Both the position numbers and the translations under genes were made by a program. A DNA stretch of 64,000 nucleotides from Gemmatimonadaceae bacterium (lineage in GTDB: Bacteria; Gemmatimonadota; Gemmatimonadetes; Gemmatimonadales; Gemmatimonadaceae), in the NCBI GenBank assembly GCA_036273715.1, contig DASUHB010000011.1, positions 154,473 to 218,472 of the forward strand, in the 5' to 3' direction. Shown here one piece after another: positions 60,948-64,000 of the stretch; positions within the stretch are counted from its first letter, which is position 1; each line of letters opens with the position of its first letter. The notes under the pieces were generated by a model that ran no database searches, had not been told where the DNA came from, and worked only from the letters and a program-made list of their open reading frames with translations.

Positions 60948-61364
60948 TCAGAACGGCCGCAGGTGCCGGTCGGGCACGTCGATGCGCTCGTGCGGCTTCC
61001 AGTACGTGCGCTGGGTTCCCGGCGCCCAGGCGCGCTCGAGCGTGTCCTTGCCGGTTAGGCGAGCGAACAGGCCGAAGAGCGGAAGCACCAGGAGATAGAG
61101 CACGGACAGAAGAAGCGACGTCGTGACGATGCCGAGGCCGGTGGCGAACGCCATCCACGGCTTGTAGAGTGGCAAGAGCACCGGCGGCGCAACGGCGCCC
61201 AACAGCATGAGCGCGGCTCCAGCGATCCAGGCATACCCGTGCGCATGCCACGCGGGATGCCGCCAGAGCACGATGCCGCCCACGACTACCAGGGCGCCGC
61301 CGACGGCGACGCCGAACTCGCGCAACTGCTTTCGCGTTGGAGTCTTTGGCCAGAGCGATTCCAT
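60948..61364 (-). CDS. SxtJ-family membrane protein
   Basis: Protein of 138 residues (MESLWPKTPTRKQLREFGVAV) with three to four helices (GGALVVVGGIVLW, AWIAGAALMLLGAVAPPVLL, LGIVTTSLLLSVLYLLVLPLFGLFARLTG) and the C-terminal RTYWKPHER, typical of SxtJ-like proteins. ATG 61364 lies 2 bp after the carbamoyltransferase stop. Function unknown; always found with O-carbamoyltransferases. Confidence 0.85.
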   Translation of the reverse strand: MESLWPKTPTRKQLREFGVAVGGALVVVGGIVLWRHPAWHAHGYAWIAGAALMLLGAVAPPVLLPLYKPWMAFATGLGIVTTSLLLSVLYLLVLPLFGLFARLTGKDTLERAWAPGTQRTYWKPHERIDVPDRHLRPF

Positions 61365-61366
61365 AA

Positions 61367-63187
61367 TCAGTCCAGGGTAAACTGCGAGCGCCAATCACCG
61401 GCATCCTCGAACCTCGGCTGGTCGCGCTTGAGCAACACGCAATCCTCGAGGACGAGCGCATCGATGCCCGTCCGCTGAAAGCACGTATACGCATCGGCGG
61501 GACTCTCGACGATCGGTTCGCCGCGCACGTTGAAGCTGGTATTGATCAGCACGCCGACATCGGTTAGGCACTTGAATTCTCGCAAGAGCCGGTGATACCG
61601 CGGATGATCGACGGCGTCGACGGTCTGGATGCGCGCCGAGTAGTCGATGTGCGTCACCGCGGGGATGGCGCTGCGGGGCACGTTGAGCTTGTCGATGCCG
61701 AACAGGCCGCGCTGTTCGTCGGTCATCACGGTGCACTTGTCCGGCCGCACGTTGGCGACCAGCAGCATGTACGGCGAATCGGCGTCGAGGTCGAACCAAT
61801 CGGCCACGTCTTCGCGCAGGCACGATGGGGCGAACGGTCGGAATGACTCGCGGAACTTGATCTTGAGATTCATCACCGATTGCATCGTCTGGCTGCGCGC
61901 GTCGCCCAGGATCGATCGCGCGCCTAACGCGCGGGGGCCGAATTCCATGCGTCCGGAGAACCAGCCGACCACGGACCCGTTCGCGAGCAGGCGTGCGACG
62001 TACGGCAGCAGTTCCTCGTCGGGCATGCGCGTGTACGGCGCCTTGCGCTCGTCGAGGAAGCGGCGAATCGTGTCGCCATCGTAGCGCGGGCCGAGATAAC
62101 TCCCGCGCTGATGATCCCGCCCATCCCCGCGCTCGAGCCGCGGCTGCCGCTCGACTTGATACCACGCGTAGAGCGCGGCGCCCAATGCCCCGCCCGCATC
62201 GCCCGCAGCCGGCTGAATCCAGATTTGATCGAAGACGCCTTCTTTGTGAATCTTGCCGTTCGCCACACAGTTGAGCGCGACGCCGCCCGCGAGGCAGAGG
62301 TTCCGCTCGCCGGTTTCATGGCGCACGTGCTTCGCCATGCGCATCATGACCAGCTCGGTCACATCCTGAATCGACCGGGCGAGATCCATCTCGCGCTGCG
62401 TGAGGTGTGTCTCGGGTTTGCGCGGCGGACCGCCGAACAACTCGTCGAATGCGCCGTTCGTCATCGTTAGGCCGGCCGGATACGCGAAGTACTTCATGTT
62501 CATCTTGAACGACCCATCGTCCCGCAAGTCGATGAGATGCTCGAGAATGCGGTCGACGTACTTCGGCTCGCCGTACGGCGCCAACCCCATCACTTTGTAC
62601 TCGCCGGAATTCACCTTGAAGCCGGTATAGTACGTGAACGCGCTGTAGAGGAGACCGAGGCTGTGTGGAAATCGCATTTCCTCGCGCAGCTCGATGCGGT
62701 TGCCGCTGCCCACGCCCCAGCTCGTCGTGCACCATTCGCCGACGCCGTCGATCGTGATGATCGCGGCCGAACCGAACGGACTCGGGAAGAACGCGGACGC
62801 AGCATGACTCTCGTGGTGCTCCGGATAACACACTGGTCCCTCGAAGCCCAGCTCGCTTCGAATCGTGCGCTCCATCCAGAGTTTTTCCTTGAGCCAGAGC
62901 GGCATGGCCTTGAGGAAACTTCGAACGCCACGCGGCGCATACCAGATGTACGTCTCGAGCAGGCGCTCGAATTTGAGGAAGGGTTTGTCGTAGAACGCCA
63001 CGCTGTCGAGATCACGTGCGGTGATGCCGGCTTCTGCAAGACAGTAGCGCGTCGCGTGCGCCGGAAACCGGTGATCGCCTTTGACGCGCGTGAATCGCTC
63101 CTCCTGCGCAGCCGCGACGATGGTTCCGTTGTCGACGAGCGCCGCCGCACTGTCGTGGTAAAAGGCGGAGATTCCCAGGATTTTCAT
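61367..63187 (-). CDS. O-carbamoyltransferase (NodU/CmcH/SxtI family)
   Basis: Carbamoyltransferase of 606 residues that uses carbamoyl phosphate and ATP to carbamoylate a hydroxyl. The N-terminal Kae1-like domain begins MKILGISAFYHDSAAALV, with PEHHESHAASAFFPSPF (metal ligands), ITIDGVGEW and LAGGVALNCVANGKI. The C-terminal YrdC-like domain has FGPRALGARSILGDAR and LINTSFNVRGEPIV. First gene of a leftward operon with SxtJ-, SxtK- and SGNH-type genes. The acceptor is unknown. Confidence 0.93.
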   Translation of the reverse strand: MKILGISAFYHDSAAALVDNGTIVAAAQEERFTRVKGDHRFPAHATRYCLAEAGITARDLDSVAFYDKPFLKFERLLETYIWYAPRGVRSFLKAMPLWLKEKLWMERTIRSELGFEGPVCYPEHHESHAASAFFPSPFGSAAIITIDGVGEWCTTSWGVGSGNRIELREEMRFPHSLGLLYSAFTYYTGFKVNSGEYKVMGLAPYGEPKYVDRILEHLIDLRDDGSFKMNMKYFAYPAGLTMTNGAFDELFGGPPRKPETHLTQREMDLARSIQDVTELVMMRMAKHVRHETGERNLCLAGGVALNCVANGKIHKEGVFDQIWIQPAAGDAGGALGAALYAWYQVERQPRLERGDGRDHQRGSYLGPRYDGDTIRRFLDERKAPYTRMPDEELLPYVARLLANGSVVGWFSGRMEFGPRALGARSILGDARSQTMQSVMNLKIKFRESFRPFAPSCLREDVADWFDLDADSPYMLLVANVRPDKCTVMTDEQRGLFGIDKLNVPRSAIPAVTHIDYSARIQTVDAVDHPRYHRLLREFKCLTDVGVLINTSFNVRGEPIVESPADAYTCFQRTGIDALVLEDCVLLKRDQPRFEDAGDWRSQFTLD

Positions 63188-63318
63188 AGCGGCAGTGTCA
63201 CACGCCTGACGGATGATTCCGCATGCCGCGAGGCACGACTGCACTGGTTGGGCCTGCGACGCAAAGCTTTTCGCTCCGCGTGAGGCACCAGCCGCCTCGA
63301 GAAACGGGCGAGTGACGC

Positions 63319-63364
63319 GGCGAGTCGACCACAGTAATTATGCCGACTCGCCACACACGGCAAG
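63319..63364 (-). promoter_or_regulatory. Candidate promoter of the carbamoyltransferase operon with flanking inverted repeat
   Basis: On the minus strand CATAAT (5 of 6 to consensus) lies inside an AT-rich loop bounded by the perfect 9-bp inverted repeat GGCGAGTCG/CGACTCGCC (63319-63327 and 63344-63352). A TTGCCG lies about 15 bases before the -10. The repeat could be an operator. It is about 130-150 bp upstream of ATG 63187. Confidence 0.35.
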
Positions 63365-63607
63365 ATGCGGACGGCGTCTACGGTTACACAGCAAACTCTG
63401 CCATACAGCTGGGCGGCCGCTTTACCGGGCGACGACCTACTCCGCCACGCGTGCCGGCCTCATGCATTCACCGCGTCTTCGCGGCCCAACGGAGGGCCGA
63501 TCCGGCGCCTTACGGCGCGCCGAAGCACGCCTTTGCGCCGGAGGCCTCTCCGATCGAAGCCATGCCTTCATGCGAGCCTCCGGCGCGAAGATGTTCGAGC
63601 GACATGC
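63365..63607. other. Intergenic DNA with a long inverted repeat
   Basis: No gene is seen. A perfect 11-bp inverted repeat GCGCCGGAGGC (63535-63545) and GCCTCCGGCGC (63576-63586) encloses 30 bases next to the M20 gene remnant. GCCCAAC at 63484-63490 matches an integron inverse-core pattern, but no complete attC is present. Confidence 0.45.
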
Positions 63608-63760
63608 TCACCGGCGTGGTTGTTGGTGCCGCTGTTGATGTCGACGAGTCGGCTGACTCCCCGTCGTCGGTTGCGCGGCGGCCGTTGGGCCGGGCGCCAA
63701 CGCGGCGAGGAGCGTTGCCAGGGCGAGAGACGCGCCGCGCGCGGGAGAAAGAATTCGCAT
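63608..63760 (-). pseudogene. Decayed 5' fragment of an M20 peptidase gene
   Basis: On the minus strand ATG 63760 opens MRILSPARGASLALATLL, matching the signal peptide of the intact gene at 59477. About 70 bp are then missing, and LVDINSGTNNHAG follows in another frame (intact copy LVDINSGTTNHAG). Beyond 63608 the homology ends. The similarity includes about 12 bases upstream of the ATG (CCTTACSTCC). It is a truncated, internally deleted duplicate. Confidence 0.8.
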
Positions 63761-63864
63761 GGACGTAAGGCACGCCTCGGGCAGCGGGTGACCGCGCGCG
63801 GTACGATCGGGCGAGTGCTCGGCCGCCCGGCCGCCGCCATCGCCGTCGCCGGCGAAGACGAAAC

Positions 63865-63893
63865 TTGACGAAACACTAGGCCGTCTATATAAC
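63865..63893 (+). promoter_or_regulatory. Sigma-70-type promoter of the terminal padR gene
   Basis: TTGACG (63865-63870), a 17-base spacer and TATAAC (63888-63893), each one base from consensus. Transcription would start near 63900. The spacer and -10 are covered by the palindrome at 63874-63907. Confidence 0.8.
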
Positions 63894-63907
63894 TAGACAT
63901 CCTAGTG
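63874..63907. promoter_or_regulatory. Nested palindromic operator over the padR promoter
   Basis: Outer arms CACTAGG (63874-63880) and CCTAGTG (63901-63907) and inner arms GTCTA (63883-63887) and TAGAC (63894-63898) share one exact centre at 63890.5, between bases of the -10. This is what a dimeric or tetrameric repressor site looks like, most simply for the PadR encoded just downstream. Confidence 0.75.
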
Positions 63908-63916
63908 CTCCGACCC

Positions 63917-64000
63917 GTGACCAAACCCATCCCGCTCCTCCAGGGCACCCTGGACCTGATCGTTCTCGAGATGCTCCGCGCCGAGCCGACCAACGGCTAC
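63917..64000 (+). CDS. PadR-family regulator, partial (runs off the window)
   Basis: GTG 63917 begins MTKPIPLLQGTLDLIVLEML followed by RAEPTNGY, the N-terminal helix of PadR proteins paired with ADOP permeases. GTG 63905 is in frame but lies within the operator. The gene continues past the window end; an ADOP permease is expected next, by analogy with the other two PadR genes here. Confidence 0.82.
   Translation, partial: MTKPIPLLQGTLDLIVLEMLRAEPTNGY

Noticed and set aside
994..62472. An integron cassette array, since GTTAGGC and GCCTAAC match attC core sites
   Set aside because: The copies sit inside conserved, mostly large genes, without paired attC folds, without IntI, and without the short one-gene cassette spacing.
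59545..63187. A saxitoxin biosynthesis cluster
   Set aside because: Only SxtI/J/K-like functions are present; no SxtA-type polyketide synthase, amidinotransferase or oxygenases are found nearby.

Overview
The window is high-GC DNA from a bacterium that I would place in Gemmatimonadota or a close relative. The reasons are several ADOP-type (acidobacterial duplicated orphan permease) FtsX/MacB permeases, two of them with PadR regulators, a SusC/SusD pair, a cytosolic Ser/Thr kinase fused to TolB-like and TPR domains, and an aceK-icd pair in one high-GC chromosome. The taxonomic call is inference from gene content. I see no rRNA, tRNA, CRISPR array, transposase or plasmid/phage hallmark, so this looks like ordinary chromosome.

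Layout. 0.1-3.3 kb holds a KdpDE-like two-component pair facing a methyltransferase. 3.3-4.5 kb holds rpsU-infA with an attenuator-like leader, a MITE-like hairpin element and a small Cys-rich membrane protein. 4.5-12.4 kb is central and amino-acid metabolism: citrate synthase, an FMN-dependent alpha-hydroxy-acid oxidase, an ornithine cyclodeaminase-family protein, a SolA-type oxidase, and AceK head to head with its substrate isocitrate dehydrogenase. 12.4-17 kb is a SusCD outer-membrane uptake pair. 17-24 kb has small proteins, an M15 peptidase with an EF-hand insert, an ADOP permease, YceI and a peptide-binding lipoprotein. 24-27.3 kb is a TPR / pseudo-receiver-HTH / single-domain receiver group. 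27.3-34.7 kb has a TylF-type methyltransferase, a PP-loop protein, a second ADOP permease and an M1-like peptidase. 34.8-39 kb has two small paralogous membrane proteins, a LiaF-like protein and a PadR-ADOP pair. 39-43.7 kb is an ECF sigma factor with two glycogen-binding-like (CBM48/AMPK-beta type) proteins and secreted partners. 43.7-48.7 kb has a giant coiled-coil protein divergent from a kinase-TPR protein. 48.7-52 kb has Dps, then a MarR-DoxX-dioxygenase group with two copies of a MarR-like operator. 52-55.5 kb is another PadR-ADOP pair and a broken hydrolase. 55.5-63.2 kb is one long leftward array: carbamoyltransferase, SxtJ-like, SxtK/DUF5989-like, SGNH hydrolase, M20 peptidase, an unknown protein, and a split LigD (polymerase and ligase). 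The window ends with a decayed copy of the M20 gene and the start of a third padR gene behind a textbook promoter overlapped by a nested palindrome.

The most striking signals are: (1) the heptamer GTTAGGC/GCCTAAC, scattered through the whole window in all reading frames, in stop codons and in terminator loops at a frequency far above base-composition expectation; (2) the carbamoyltransferase-SxtJ-SxtK-SGNH operon; (3) the ECF sigma/CBM48 group; (4) the palindrome-overlapped padR promoter at the right edge.
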